Assembly (NCBI GenBank): GCA_949126835.1 | Contig: OX421498.1 | Location: 35,309,799 to 35,373,798, forward strand | Source of the DNA: Anisus vortex | Lineage: Eukaryota > Mollusca > Gastropoda > Planorbidae | Length of the DNA: 64,000 bases | Direction of reading: 5' to 3' | Part shown: in pieces, positions 44,356 through 57,149 of the stretch | How the letters are laid out: each line of letters opens with the position of its first letter | Position numbering within the stretch: the first letter of the stretch is position 1 | Program-made: the position numbers and the translations under genes | Notes under the pieces: model-generated | Database searches by the model: none | Seen by the model: only the letters and a program-made list of their open reading frames with translations | What the model was told of the DNA's origin: nothing

Positions 44356-45145
44356 TAGCAAACAAACAAAACATTACTTCAAGTTATTTTCGGTATATTT
44401 ACCATCTTATTCAATTTAAAAAAAATATTAATTTATCTATTCAACAAAAGCTAAAAGTACTGGTACTCAAATATTGCCAACTAAAACTTTTAAACGAGTT
44501 AGTAGCTTAGCTGCAAACACACATGAGACAAAAGTGTCATTGATCAATTTCTCCGACGGGTGGTCGAGCCGTCAAACTGTGAGAAATGGAGATGGATTTG
44601 TTTCGCTGTGGCTGTTTCTAAATTAGATTCCTGCAATGATCTTAGAAGATTGGAAGGAAGATATAAAGAAAACAATAAGGGTCTAGGGGATGGAGGTTTT
44701 GGGGGGAGGGGGAGGAGGGAGGGGGAGAGAAGACAGCAAGAGAGGAAGAAAAAAAAAGTGTATGTAATTTCAAACGACTGGGACATATTGTGTTGATTTG
44801 CAAAGATAAAAAGTTGACAAAATAGAACAATGGGCTAGGAGAAAATGAAATAAATGGAGAATCGATTAATGTAAAGTATAAGAATGAAAAACCAACGACT
44901 ACACTACATTACAATACATTAAATTACATTACATTATATAGAATATAAATGTTAGGAGCAAGGAGTGAGAGAAAGTGTGCATGAAATGAAAGTTTTATTC
45001 AATTAAATTATACATTTATATATATTGTATGTGCTTATTTTCTTTTTGTCAAAGAATAGAAATAAACATAAACTCATTGTTGTCAAAGAATCTAATGGCA
45101 AACAAGCAAAAAAAAAAAACAACAAAGACAGATGTCACATGGGAA
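44356..45145. other. Unassigned spacer
   Basis: About 790 bp with a purine-rich GGA tract at about 44,690-44,755 and an ACATTACATT run near 44,905-44,935. No gene is seen. Confidence 0.5.
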
Positions 45146-45148
45146 TGA

Positions 45149-45312
45149 GACAAGCCGAGAGGTGAAGTGGTTAGACTGGTAGATAAATAGACGATAGACA
45201 GACAAGCCAAGAGGTGAAGTGGTTAGACTGGTAGATAAATAGACGATAGACAGACAAGCCAAGAGGTGAAGTGGTTAGACTGGTAGATAAAAAGACGATA
45301 GACAGACAAGCA
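45149..45312. repeat. 52 bp tandem repeat, three copies
   Basis: GACAAGCCAAGAGGTGAAG starts at 45,149 (one variant base), 45,201 and 45,253, followed by a short fourth start. Units are almost identical and end in ACGATAGACA. Confidence 0.92.
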
Positions 45313-46464
45313 GGAAGTAATAGAGGAAAAAAAATATTTTTTGAACATTTTGTGGAGAAAGTAATTCAGTTAAAGTGATTTACATGTATAAAGATAAGCA
45401 GACGGAAAGACATAATTAATACTTTCAGGAAAATCTTAACCCCTTAAAAATAAAACACAAAAATAAAACAAACAAAAACTGAATAAACCAAACTTCCGTA
45501 GAATTCAAATGACGAGATATTTGTTTTACTCCAGAATTTCAGAATGTGAGAACTTTGTTTTAATCCCAAGTTTTCGCCAAAGTCAAGCTTGCGTGCAGTG
45601 TGCATGATCTCTTGTGTACTTTTCGGCCTTTAGACTCTTATATTATGTATTACAAAAACGAAAGAACGTATTTTCGATTATTGTTTGTTTTGTTTGTTGT
45701 AGTTGCTGTTCTGTTGTTGTTTTTCACACACCAGTTTGTGTTGACATTGAACACCCTCACCCGGAAACAGCGTGAAGCCCATTACCCACTTCCTAATAGA
45801 GGCGTCTAATGGGTAGAAGACAGTAAATATATTCGGGGCTTCGGTATGGTTACCAGCGGAGGAGAGATCGGGAGGGGTGGGATGAGACAAGGGGGGTGAG
45901 GGAAGTGGGGGGAGGCAGAAGACACTGACAACCCTGTTGGAGGAGGTTCCTTACGAGTAATCACAGCATCCGGGCTCTTTCACAAATCACCGCTCCTTAG
46001 GGTCGACTGTAATGTAATTATCACGCACGCGACCAGATCCACGGGGGAGATCATCGTTATCCGAAGGGGGAGACCACTGGCCTATGAGATTTATCTTCTC
46101 CTTTTTGCATTGTTTAAACTGTCTGTAGTTGTTATTTCTATATAGAAAACCTGTTATCACTTTCTCCCCTCGACATCTGCCTCGCCATTCGCTTTGCTCT
46201 TTACTATACTCGCTTTCTCTTTAAATATCTATACATGTATATATTGTAAATACAATATATATTATTATATGAAGAGGATAGTTATTTATAAAGCGCTTCT
46301 ATCTATGCTAATACATTTAGTTTGCTTAGTGCGATCTTGGTATAAATTGAAGTGGTAGATGCACGGGTAAGCCAGACACATAACCACAAGAGACTCTTTA
46401 GTCTCATCATCTTTTAATGTCTGAGGCAAGCTGTTCCATACAGAATGAATGTATATATGATAAG
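45313..46464. other. Unassigned spacer
   Basis: More than 1 kb without recognisable genes. 45,940-46,080 is GC-richer. A minus-strand frame and a plus-strand frame of about 70 codons near 45,600-45,890 have no family resemblance. Confidence 0.5.
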
Positions 46465-46545
46465 ATTGCTTTATTGATCTAGAATGGAAATATGGTTTGA
46501 TTACATTTATTTATACTATTTATAGCATCAATTAAAACAATAAAG
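46465..46545 (-). mobile_element. LINE-like 3' UTR fragment
   Basis: Partner of 37,290-37,400: the shared words TGCTTTATTGATC and TTGATTACAT stand in the same order. The minus strand reads GATCAATAAAGCA, as at a LINE polyadenylation site. Confidence 0.5.
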
Positions 46546-47143
46546 ACATTTAACACACAACCATAACAACCAGAACAGATAGAACACACAAACACACGCA
46601 CACACTAGTCATCTTCAAATCTGAAAAAAAAAAAAAAAAGCATCTGGTTCTTGATTATGCTTCATAGTGAAGGAACAGTGTTGATACAAGTCTCACAGAG
46701 TAAGGAACAAACGAGTTCTTGTGTTCTTGTACTTTACAGTTCAAGCTCTAATTGGCAGAAGTCGGCCACTAGGTGTCAATTTGACATAATTGTTGTATGT
46801 ATATATGTAGAGCCAATATATAATTAATGTAACTGCCTCTGTCCCTCTGGATCTCTCTAGCCGTAGCCCCCCCCCCCCACCTCACCCCTTCCCTACGCCC
46901 TTATAATCTCTATCTAATATTAAACCAAATAAAATATTATAGAAAAGTTAATTTAATCATTTTTTCCTTGAAATAATCAAATGTCGTTTTTAAAGCTATC
47001 AGGCCCTAAAAAAATTTTTTTTTGTTTCCGCTATCTCACTGGTCAAGCTTAGTTTTCTTGTTCTGGTAGATTCCCTTAACAGTAACTTGGACACTCTCAA
47101 CCCAAGACAAAAACAACATTACCACTACTTGTCTTTTGGATTA
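46546..47143. other. Unassigned spacer
   Basis: Poly(A) at about 46,624-46,639 and poly(C) at about 46,868-46,878. No gene is seen. Confidence 0.5.
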
Positions 47144-47383
47144 TCTCAAACCAGAGGTTCCCAAATTGTCTGACTTAAGTTCCCCCAAATTTAAAACCAA
47201 TAATTTCTTCGGGAAAATGATGACGGGATGATTTTGGTGCTTCCTATAACTCTTAATATAAAAAGAGGCAAATCATTATGAATCAGAAACATTTGGTATT
47301 ATGAATGTAAGAGTTTCCTTATTCAAAATGACTGGAGTGGTCAATTAATAAGATGAGTTAAATGGGGAACCTCTGCCTTGAAC
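47144..47383 (+). mobile_element. hAT-type MITE, 224 bp
   Basis: Body 47,152-47,375 with ends CAGAGGTTCCCAAA and GGGGAACCTCTG, the common Charlie-like hAT terminus. The flanks TCTCAAAC and CCTTGAAC match at 5 of 8, a weak duplication. The interior contains AAGTTCCCCCAAATT and is non-coding. Confidence 0.6.
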
Positions 47384-47569
47384 CCTACTTCAATGGGAGA
47401 TACACAATTGTTCTGGACTGGAGTTGGACGACAAGAATAACAAGGGGGAGATGGGCAAGTGATTCCATCAGTAGGTCACTAATTTCTTCCAGGGATATTT
47501 GGCGCCACGACAATGGTGAGGAGAAAATTTGGTTTAGTTCCAATCACAGGGTGCTATTTATAGATAGAG

Positions 47570-47895
47570 AGACAGTCGGGCGGATAGATAGATAGGTAGG
47601 TAAATTGATGAAGTGATTGTTAGATAGATGGATATTTATAGATAGATAAATAGATATATAAAAAAGGATGGAATGATGGATAGATTAATAAATCTATAGA
47701 TAGATAAAAAGATAGATATATAGTTTTGTTACAATCACTCCGTTGTTATTAATAAATAGATGGACGGGTGCATAGATAGGTAAATAGATAAAAAGATAGA
47801 TAGATAAATAGACAGATAAATGGATAGATTGGTAGATAGATAGATAGTTAGATAGATAGATAGATTAGATATACTTAATAGATAAATAGATACAT
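47570..47895. repeat. Interrupted GATA microsatellite
   Basis: GATA, GATG and AATA tetramers over about 320 bp, with the purest stretch at 47,835-47,868. Similar GATA-rich arrays are at 28.9, 51.6, 52.3 and 60.9 kb. Confidence 0.9.
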
Positions 47896-49570
47896 TTTTA
47901 TCTTTACAAGTTCTTCCATAATTATTAATTGTATTTCGTGGTGTATTTTTTTTTCATATCATGATCAAATTTCTTATATTTAAATCTTATGTACCGGAAG
48001 TTCTTATGCTTCTAGATTTCAACAGAGGATACAGTTTCCATCCAAAAAAAATTATAAAAACTTGACTTAATTAGGATCATTGATATCATTATATGTTGTT
48101 ATATCTAAGCAAAAATATCCAATGAATAGATCGAATTCCTGGTTAGCCTGATAATTAGAACGAAAGAAAGCTGATACGGAAATATATAGGGCAGCGACTC
48201 CAAGATTTAAACTTAGATGTATGTTATTTTTTAAAGGTGTTTTTCTTTATCTGAAGACTTCGTGTCTTGATGGTTTTTTTTCCACTACTTTTCGTTGAAA
48301 TATTTATTGATGGATATTTTTTGTAATTTTGATTTTTTTATATATCTTATTACAATGCGATTATGTAGGCCTAATCATGAACTTTTCTGAAAAAAAAAAT
48401 TCGTATTTCATTAGATATACTTCTTGTAGTTTTAATAGTTTTGTTCATTTTACATCTTTTATATAAGTGGTTTTTATAGTATATAGTGGGAAAGTGTAAA
48501 TCTGTATCAAACAATGCCTATTATGAGGTTCTGCTACCAATGATAGCAAATGTTGTTCTTGTATTTATATATCTAATAATTCCATAAACTTTCTTCGAAG
48601 GCGCAATTTTCTTTACATTGTAATTTTTAAAGCAGCTGAAATGTTTATATTAATATCTCCACATATATAATAAAAAGATAATACAGTTTAACAATAACTC
48701 TTCAACTTCATCACTGATATCATTATAATCACAGAATAGTGTAAAGTGTTGGTGTGTCCCCTTTCGAATTTTAATTAAAAACTAATGGAAAATAGCTATT
48801 TTGGTTTAGCTTAATTTTTTTAATGACTTTTAGCACAAAGCTTATTGGCTAATGCCAGTTTGAACTAACGATGTTCTTGATTTATTGAAAAAAAAACATT
48901 TGTATTAAAAATATTGGGATAGGCTAATAATATTTTATGTCACCTAGTGGATTGATTTTCTATTATGTTTTTTTAACAATACGTAATTTAAATTTTGTGG
49001 TAGAATCTTAGTGATTACAGAAAGAAAAGATTAGATTTATCCAAAGATGCAAGTTATATAAATATACTTTAATAAATTGTGCCTCTGATAGTTGCACAAT
49101 AACAAATATGGATGGTAAATTTGCAGATGGTAATCAGATGTTTCTTTCGAACAACCAGAAACAAAAATTCAATTATAAAGAACTGGAAAATTTAAAATTA
49201 AGAAATAGCTTAAATAGTGAAGAGTTTCTATTTCAATGAGTTTATTGTTTTATACTCGTCGGGTGCTTATAGTTTAACTGTTTCTTTAAGTAACACGAAA
49301 TACATCTCTTGTTTCTTGTAACTCCATATTTCAACGAATCGGATCTTTGGATTAGAATTCAAAATGTTTCTTTTTATAACAATTTGTTTAATTGAACCGC
49401 ATTACATTTCAGCGTAGGCACTACTTTTAAAAATCGAATACGATCTAATTACTTTTCTCTATATATATATATAAGGTAGACTGTGGGTGCGTGGATTTCG
49501 ATCCCCATTGGTTAATTTAAAGACACATAAACTTACTGTCTCATATTTTACTTTTGCGATCTCGCTTTCG
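47896..49570. other. Unassigned AT-rich spacer
   Basis: About 1.7 kb, very AT-rich, with no gene, RNA or repeat family visible. Confidence 0.6.
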
Positions 49571-49577
49571 GTATGTG

Positions 49578-49660
49578 TCACCTCTGGCTCAGTGGTTAGC
49601 GTATCCGACTGCCATGCGTGCCACCTAAGTTCGAATCCCCACTGATAACCTTTTTTTTTC
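49578..49660 (+). mobile_element. tRNA-like unit (SINE head or tRNA pseudogene)
   Basis: A-box TGGCTCAGTGGTTAGCG and B-box AGTTCGAATCCCC are well placed for RNA polymerase III, and a T-run (a Pol III stop) begins at about 49,652. The anticodon stem does not pair properly and the acceptor arm is not evident, so it is unlikely to be a functional tRNA. A B-box-like GATTTCGATCCCCA about 90 bp upstream (49,494) suggests a second, broken unit. Confidence 0.5.
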
Positions 49661-51234
49661 TACTTTTCGTTCTATTAATATTACTTTTTTTTTTAAGATT
49701 GTAAGAATTTAAGGACCTAAAGCTTTCCTAAAATGTTTTCAGTAAGAAAAATCTTATCTTTAGACGCATGCGGGAGACGGATGTTCGATTATCAGCTAGG
49801 GATAGTTTCAACGTTTTGTTAAAGTTAAATGAAAAGAAATGGCTATTTTTAATCCGATTACAGTATTTATTTTAAATTGCTTTCCTACAAGTTTTCAGTT
49901 AATAAAAATTATAAACTTAATATAGCTTTATATTCATTGTAGTTTATACAAGTTTTTTTATCTTGCTTATTTAACTTTTTGTTTAATAATTTATTTGATC
50001 TGTGGTTTTTTTTCCTTTCATTTCAGTTTTCTAGTAACTATTTTAGACTTCGCCAATTACATCTTCAACGCACAACTTTTTGCCGACTGATCAACTCTTA
50101 AAATATTTCTAATCAATAATTTTTTTTTACATTTTACATGATTGAATTTGGGTATGGGGCAGGAGTGCTTTGTTTCGGATGTCTTTTTATTTCCTGATTG
50201 CCCCTGATAATATTTAACCTGCAGTACACCTGCGTTTATAAAAGAGATGAACAAAATGATCAAAGTATAAAAGCATTGCATTAGTGTCCACAATCTGCTA
50301 TCATAGAAAATAATATAATATAGTGATAAACCTTTGAATTAAGTTCATTAATTTTACAGCCATACTTTTTCAAACTGTATCAATGCTATTAAATTACCTG
50401 GCTAGCCTAGTTGACAAAATGGAATTGCGCAAGAGCCCTAATTTGATAACAGCGATAACTTATGCACTTGTTTTATATTAGAATAGCCATGATATGTTGA
50501 CTTGATAAAAGAAATACATAGTTCTTGTGTTACGACGTCACACGAGTGGTAACTACAAGATGCTGGTCGAGGGGGGGGGGGGGGTTAAAACGTTTTGTTT
50601 ACTTAATTGACGTCACATCCTGGACAGATCGATTACCTTGTTCTCAAAAGGGAAAGAGTTATAAAATAAGGAGACGGAAATAAAATGAATGTTTTAGTCT
50701 AGCGCTAAGTGAAAGGAAGTACTCTTCTGCTGAGTGTCCTCATTTGACTCATCTGTTTATACCTGTTTATGGATAGTTTTTTTTCAGAGGCATAGATAGG
50801 CGTAGGTGTGCGAGCCCACACTAGATACTTAAATAACCGCCCCCCCCCCCCCCCAAAAAAAAAAAAAACAACAAAAAAAAAAAAAACGTATAATAAATTT
50901 TTGTTTCATTAATAATATTGACCTAGAATTTACGTAACAAGCACAGACTATTTAACCTACGGACTACATACACACATTACGAGCCTTTTAACTAACGAAG
51001 CTTTTTATCACTTTAATAAAAGGCAATCGTATTGACGAGGTCCATGCTTGAATGATAAAAAAAAATGGTAAGATTTGGCTAGCGTTAATTACACATTGTG
51101 GATCACAGATAGTTCTTAATTAAGATTCAACTTGGAGTTAAATCTTTCACGGAATGCAACGATTGACTCGTGATGGCACGAAGCATGATGGCAAAATTTG
51201 GAACGGAATTAGTAAATTTAAAAGTAAACAAAGT
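49661..51234. other. Unassigned AT-rich spacer
   Basis: About 1.6 kb without gene-like structure. Poly(G) lies at about 50,569-50,583, and poly(C) followed by poly(A) at 50,839-50,886. Small minus-strand frames are unsupported. Confidence 0.55.
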
Positions 51235-51345
51235 AAAGTATCCCGTCGGTTCAAATTAATCCGGTGAATTGGGGCCGGTGAAGCGGCGTTCACCAGTGTC
51301 TGTGGTCACAATATACTAGAGGATTGTGCGGCAAGCACAAACATA
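51235..51345 (-). mobile_element. SINE 3' body fragment
   Basis: GGGGCCGGTGAAGCGGCGTTCACCAG and the following GTGGTCACAATATACTAG match, in reverse orientation, the last third of the SINE at 720-800. The head and middle are absent. Confidence 0.6.
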
Positions 51346-51640
51346 AACACATCATAAACAAATGAAAAACAACTTCGGTTGTGGCGGTCTCGTTGGCCGT
51401 TCTGCACTCTTTTCTTGCCAAATGAAATGTAGTAACATTTTTTTTAATGAATGTATTGATGGAACTGGTTTGGCGCGCGCCAACCGCACCCTAACCCCTT
51501 ATTAGGCTACCGATTCTATGTATGTATTAAAAGCTGCCATATTATACATTGGCCTTGTTGGGATTAAACTTAACTTTCTTTTTAGGGCCCTATGCAAACT
51601 TTAGACATTCTAAGAACAATCTCTAGACTATCAATGTCTA
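51346..51640. other. Unassigned spacer with short repeat to 52.3 kb
   Basis: The stretch before the GATA array (51,560-51,640: GGGATTAAACTTAACTTTC, AGACATTCTAAGAACAATCT) also precedes the second GATA array at 52,265-52,345. The two GATA loci therefore share a flank and are probably a duplication. Confidence 0.6.
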
Positions 51641-51654
51641 AACTATATAATATA

Positions 51655-51662
51655 TAGATAGG

Positions 51663-51704
<42 letters not shown>

Positions 51705-51705
51705 T

Positions 51706-51755
<50 letters not shown>

Positions 51756-51756
51756 G

Positions 51757-51809
<53 letters not shown>

Positions 51810-51815
51810 AGAGGG
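51655..51815. repeat. (GATA)n microsatellite
   Basis: Nearly pure GATA tetramers over about 155 bp with a few single-base changes. The TATC strand gives a long YLSI-type frame that is an artefact. Confidence 0.95.
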
Positions 51816-52349
51816 AGAGACAGAGAGAGAGATTTATATATATAGACGTCGTTTATCACATATTTTTACAGAGTTGCTGTAAACTTAACTATCGTTCAAA
51901 ACTGAGTCTGTTTTTTTTTTCGCCTCACTCTGTTATTTATAGTCACTAATTATGGCCTGGACTTCTTCGTCTCTTTACCGTTTCAACTTTCAGCCTCTGC
52001 AAATAATTATCGTCTACCGGAAAAACTGACCTAATTAACTTTTTTTTTTAAATAATTGACAGATCACTTCTTTCTCTCTCTCATTTCTTTTTCTAACCAT
52101 CATATTTACACGAAACAAAACGAAAATTACATTTTTAATTCGTAGGTGATAGTGAGATGTCGGACGTTTTGCTAAAACCAGAAAAATATTGAAGCTGAAA
52201 TATAAGAATTGTGTTTTGCCAAGAACTATAATGAACCTACACTAATTTTTTTCCATTGGACTTGCTGGGGCTAAGCTTTACTCTCTTTTTAGAGGCCTAT
52301 GATATCTTTAGACATTCTAAGAACCATCTCTAGACTAGCAATGTCAAAA

Positions 52350-52362
52350 TTAGATAGATAGT

Positions 52363-52398
<36 letters not shown>

Positions 52399-52399
52399 C

Positions 52400-52497
<98 letters not shown>

Positions 52498-52580
52498 AAA
52501 GATAGACAGATAGATAGTCAGATAGACAGAAACACGGATAAACAGATAGATAGAGAAATATATAGATAAATAGATGGTTA
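52350..52580. repeat. (GATA)n microsatellite, second copy
   Basis: GATA tetramers with a GACA-rich end. The left flank is shared with the array at 51,655, so the locus was probably duplicated with its flank. Confidence 0.95.
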
Positions 52581-53118
52581 TACAATATTACCATATATAA
52601 CTTGCCATAGGTTCTCCAATAATTCGTCCGGTTCTCCTAATAAATGACTTTTTATGCTTTAAAGATCACACTAAGAGAATACACGTTTATTAAATGATTG
52701 TAGACCTTGCTTATAGAGATCGCCCTTGGACTCCTTCCCCCCTCCACCTCCCCTCATGGACATCAGTACCAATTACTCCGCACAGATATTAATTTAGCAT
52801 CGTCCCCCCCCCCCCTTCATCTACCGCTGGCGTGGACCATATTCTGGGATTTTGTTATTTTTTCTCCTGCTGTGTTGGTCAACCAGAGTCCTGCTTAAAG
52901 TTGACCCATCTGACGTCCTTAAGAGATCACAACTGGGGCTTTACAGGTCCAGATCCAAGTCTGATGAAGACTTCTTTTAGCGTCTCCGCGGAATCTTCAA
53001 ACCATTTACAGTGCAGTTCTGTCACCACGGAGGGAAAGAAATGACACGTTAATTTGACCTATATTATAAGAGCTAAATTACAGAACAGCGATAATTTAGT
53101 TTCACTAATGGTAATGGT
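52581..53118. other. Unassigned spacer
   Basis: No gene is recognised. Poly(C) lies at about 52,805-52,815. Two overlapping plus-strand frames (52,707-53,044) have no family resemblance. Confidence 0.5.
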
Positions 53119-53844
53119 ACCGTAAAATCTCGAGTATAAGCCGCACTCTTTTAACCAAATTTTTCGTTCCAAATTTTTGCGGATTATACAAGTGTGAATA
53201 AAAAAAAAGTAGTATTTCCTTGCTTCGAATATCAACTGAAATGACGATGTTGGTTGCCGTAGGCAACATTCGTGAATAGACTATAATCGAAAATAACGAA
53301 AAATATCTTGAAATGTATTTTTATGTTGCAATAAATCTATTTTTATCAATGTATTTATTTAACAAATTAAATTCAACAAAATATCTGATATTTTATACAG
53401 TTTATATCAAATACAATAGATCAATGTTTACCATACGTTTCTTTTTTGTGACCCAGTTATTTATTTACCTGCTTCAACCTCTTATATAGAGTAAATATAG
53501 ACCATAGAAAGTTTTGGTTATCAATAGAGTTCCAAACAAGTATTGTGCCAGTATCATTCAAATTAATATTTGGTTCTTTGCAAAGTTTTTATATACAAAA
53601 AGGTTGCAAGATGGTTGATATTGAAAATTATATAGCGTATAATTAGTGCTTATCTTGTTTAATATGCAAAGTCCATTGACTTGGCTAATACACCACAATT
53701 TTAAAAAAAAACATATTGATAAGTAAATATACAGATTTTGGGTGCGGCTTATACAGGTGAACTTAAATTGTACCTGCATTTTGCCTTCTGAAGTATAACT
53801 GCAGCATTAAACACATTTGCGGCTTATAATCGAGATTTTACGGT
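53119..53844. mobile_element. Element with 27 bp terminal inverted repeats
   Basis: Starts ACCGTAAAATCTCGAGTATA and ends TATAATCGAGATTTTACGGT; each end continues into AGCCGCA or its complement. The match is about 27 bp with one mismatch. Inner sequence repeats the TGCGG-TTATAC word twice (53,178 and 53,741). No transposase and no clear target duplication. I do not assign a superfamily. It is about 726 bp. Confidence 0.75.
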
Positions 53845-54542
53845 CATTGAAGTCACTTATGATTAATTGAGATCGGAGACAGAAGCACTTTAAAAAAAAA
53901 TTAGTTTGGACTGTTTTGAGACGAGGCTTAATGGAGTGCTATTACAATGGCTTCTCAACTGATGTTATTGACATATTATATTTATTTATATTGAGATATT
54001 TTTTACATGCCTTTGATATTTTGTTGTAAGCTACTGTATGTCTTCTTTATCAGACACTATAAGCTTACATGTATTTTGGTTTTGTGGTGCAAGTTGAACA
54101 AAGACTTGTCTTAGTTGACGTTGAATATAATTTAGAGGAAATTGTCTTTGCTTTTTGAGCATATAATTGTTTCCCTTCTTTTTTTGTTGTCCTAAAACTA
54201 ATGATGGGTACACAAAGTTTTAAGTGAGTTAGACTTCCGAGCATAGCACGCAACAGAAACATGGGAGGCTTACAAATTAAACATCAAGTGGCTAGATGGC
54301 ATCACTAGGTAGAGATTGGGTGATATTAGACATTCCATATCGGAAAGAATCATCGTTGGCCTGAGATTTCGTGCCATCAGAAAACAGAGATGTAAAAATT
54401 ATACAAATTTACTTACAGATATACAGTAAAGTACAGTAGAAAATCAATCTCAAGGGACATAATTTTAAAATAAGACCTTACTATTAGGATTATATCCCCT
54501 TCCCTATTACTCTTAAAGTCATTTGGACTTGCATTTCCTAAT
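53845..54542. other. Unassigned spacer
   Basis: About 700 bp with no gene or repeat family seen; small minus-strand frames only. Confidence 0.5.
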
Positions 54543-54901
54543 ATAGTAAGTAGATACCGACCGAAACTCGGTTTCGGTGTCGGTTTCAGTGCCATAAGTA
54601 GGCAAATGACCTCTTTTGGCGTAGTTTCGGTTTCGGTCAAGGACAAAAATTTTGCTTTCGGTTTGCTTTCAGCCGAAACTGATATTGAATTTCATCCATC
54701 AGCCGAATAACTTGCATTTGTCATTTTTTGTGTTAATTTGTTTAATTTTATGATTTTTAAATTATGTCATAATTATCGATACACAAATCTTATATAAAGT
54801 TTATATTGCTTTTTAGGTTATTAAATCTTTAAAAATATTAAATTATGAATAAAATTATATATAATACATGTATATACAACTGTATATTACATGTTCTATG
54901 G

Positions 54902-57149
54902 CACGCGTGCCAAACTTGGCATTCAGAGCGATTTTTAGTGGCACGCGAGAGACCTTCAAGATGTGTTTTTATTGATAAAAAAAAAACATTTTCCGGTTTT
55001 GAATGAGGAAAACTCACTGTTGAAGTCGATGTTTCTGAATGACATAGCGACATAGTTCAATGAGTTAAACTTGCATTTATAACACCACTCGAATGGATTA
55101 GAATCGAAACTGGACATATCTTGCCGTGAAATAAATTTCAAAACATTTAACTGCGATTAAGGAATAGATTAAGATATATAGTTGGGCTTTTTCAGAAGTA
55201 CATCGGAGCAGTCAAAGCGGAGTTTTCTAATCAAAGGCAAAGACTTTCAAATTGATGGACTTTATTTTTTCATTGCACATCAAGCCTAACTGGTTTGCTA
55301 TTACTAAAACCTTTTTAGATGTAGATCTTTTCTTAAGTGGTGGGATATTGGCGATTTTAAAATGCAGCAAGATGAATTTTTTTTAATTTAGAAACATCCA
55401 AGTGTGGACATTTGCGTAAAAAAATCTTGAAGGAAGCTGCTTAGGAAAGCCATCTGCTATTGTCAACTGCTAGGCATTCGCTCTTTTACTTTCAGCTTTT
55501 GGTTCAACTTACTTTCGTGTACAGATTTTATCGCACATGAAAGCTGTTTTAAGCATACAAAGAGGTCACTTAACTACACTTGACCGCTCATTAATTTATA
55601 CATACTAATTACATTTAAAAGATTTGTATGCTCATTTTCTTTAATTCAAGATACATATAGGTAATTATAAAACAAATTTGTTTATATTATTAATTTAATT
55701 AATATTAGACATTTTTTTAATAGCACTTTTTTATGTTATTATTAGCATTAAAATGCGTCATACGCACGAGGGTTGAAGATCGTTAGTTAGTTCTAGCTTG
55801 GGCGCTATTGTGTGAGGACTGTTCTTGACCACTTTCTTAAAAGATACGTTAAAACGGCTTAATACTACATAAAAGAATCTCAACTGCTTTACGTTTCATC
55901 CTATACTATTGGTACCTGTATTCTGTGTTGCTGTTATATTCATACTTTCAACTTGTTGGAATAAAATTGTGTTTAACATATTCAAACAGGATTGTGGATT
56001 TCCTCTATATTAAGGTATAGTTACTTAATTCATTTAAAAAGAATTTTAAAGCACATCCTACGAGGCAAATAAATATCAAATCTACTACAATAACACCAAT
56101 ACTAATTCTTATACAACCTTGTAGGATCCAAAAGGGATGTGAATCAAAAGAATGTATAAATATTACATTTCTAAATATATTATTATACGTCAGTAGCTGA
56201 TTTCGCACGTGACATTATGTAATTTCTGTAGTTAGTAATATTTTAAACATAGGCTAAACTTCTTAAAAAGACACACTTAATAAATGCAGGAAATGTTTAT
56301 TTACAACTGTTTAACGTAAATTTGTTTAATACTCTAATAATTAAATATTGTAATGAATTGTAATGTTGGATAAAGAAATAATATTTATTCAGTAATCTTT
56401 GTTATATTACAAATAACTTGTTTGGCATCAATTAATACTAAAACAACAAATTTTAAATGTGAAAATGGTTTTTTCAATTAAAGGGAGATAATTTGCCCTT
56501 TTTATTTTCAACTAATATTTCTGTTGTTTTTTCTTTAAAAAAAATAATTAAGGGCTTACAATGTATAACTTTGAAATGATCAAACTGTAAAAAGTATTTG
56601 AAAATTATATAAATATTATATGACTAAAGAATTTATATGTATATTTTCAAACATTATATTAACTACACAGTTTGTATGATTACTACGCATCTATTCCGCT
56701 TAATGATACTACAAGATGCATTTTGCAGTACATATATTAAAACGGAAACAATTTAAAAGACTTCGCAGCTAAACTGAGATCAAAATATAATTAACATTTT
56801 CAGGTGTTAGACCCTCATTTTGACTAACAAAAGATAGTGTAAAGACAATAATTTCCATAAATGTGAAAGTTTAGTAATAAAATATTGTATTTGATAAAAA
56901 TGTAAATAAAAAGGACGACAACTACAAACACGTTAATTTTTTATTAATTATAAAACGCTGAAACGATTTTCTCTACAGTTAATCTCCTTTGCCTTTGGCC
57001 TTGGTCTTCCTACGGAGTTAAATAAATTGTCCTATACAAATAATTTTTGAAAGTATAACAGAGCAGGTTGACTTTTAGGATGTCGGCACTATAAATGATT
57101 TAGAAAGCCTAGTTTGGCACACTGTTAGCAAAAGGTTGCAGACCCCTGC
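54902..57149 (+). mobile_element. hAT-B copy inside element D
   Basis: The left part starts CACGCGTGCCAAACTTGGC (the first 16 or so bases of the terminus are lost) and contains the transposase relic at about 54,990-55,145 (FLNDIA, a stop, then KLDISCREINF). The right end, GTTGCAGACCCCTG at 57,149, is intact. Sequence up to about 55,620 aligns with the copy at 11,517. Part of the interval from 56,397 on belongs to hAT-A. Confidence 0.62.
56397..56800 (-). mobile_element. hAT-A fragment inside hAT-B
   Basis: Reverse complement of the hAT-A interior: words matching TTTTGTAATATAACAAA, TAATTATCTCCCTTTAA and TTTGATCATTTC occur in the right order. The GC-rich ends are missing. Confidence 0.65.

Noticed and set aside
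42636..44369. A 577-codon minus-strand protein
   Set aside because: It consists almost entirely of the 36 bp satellite read in one of four stop-free frames, with no independent domain.
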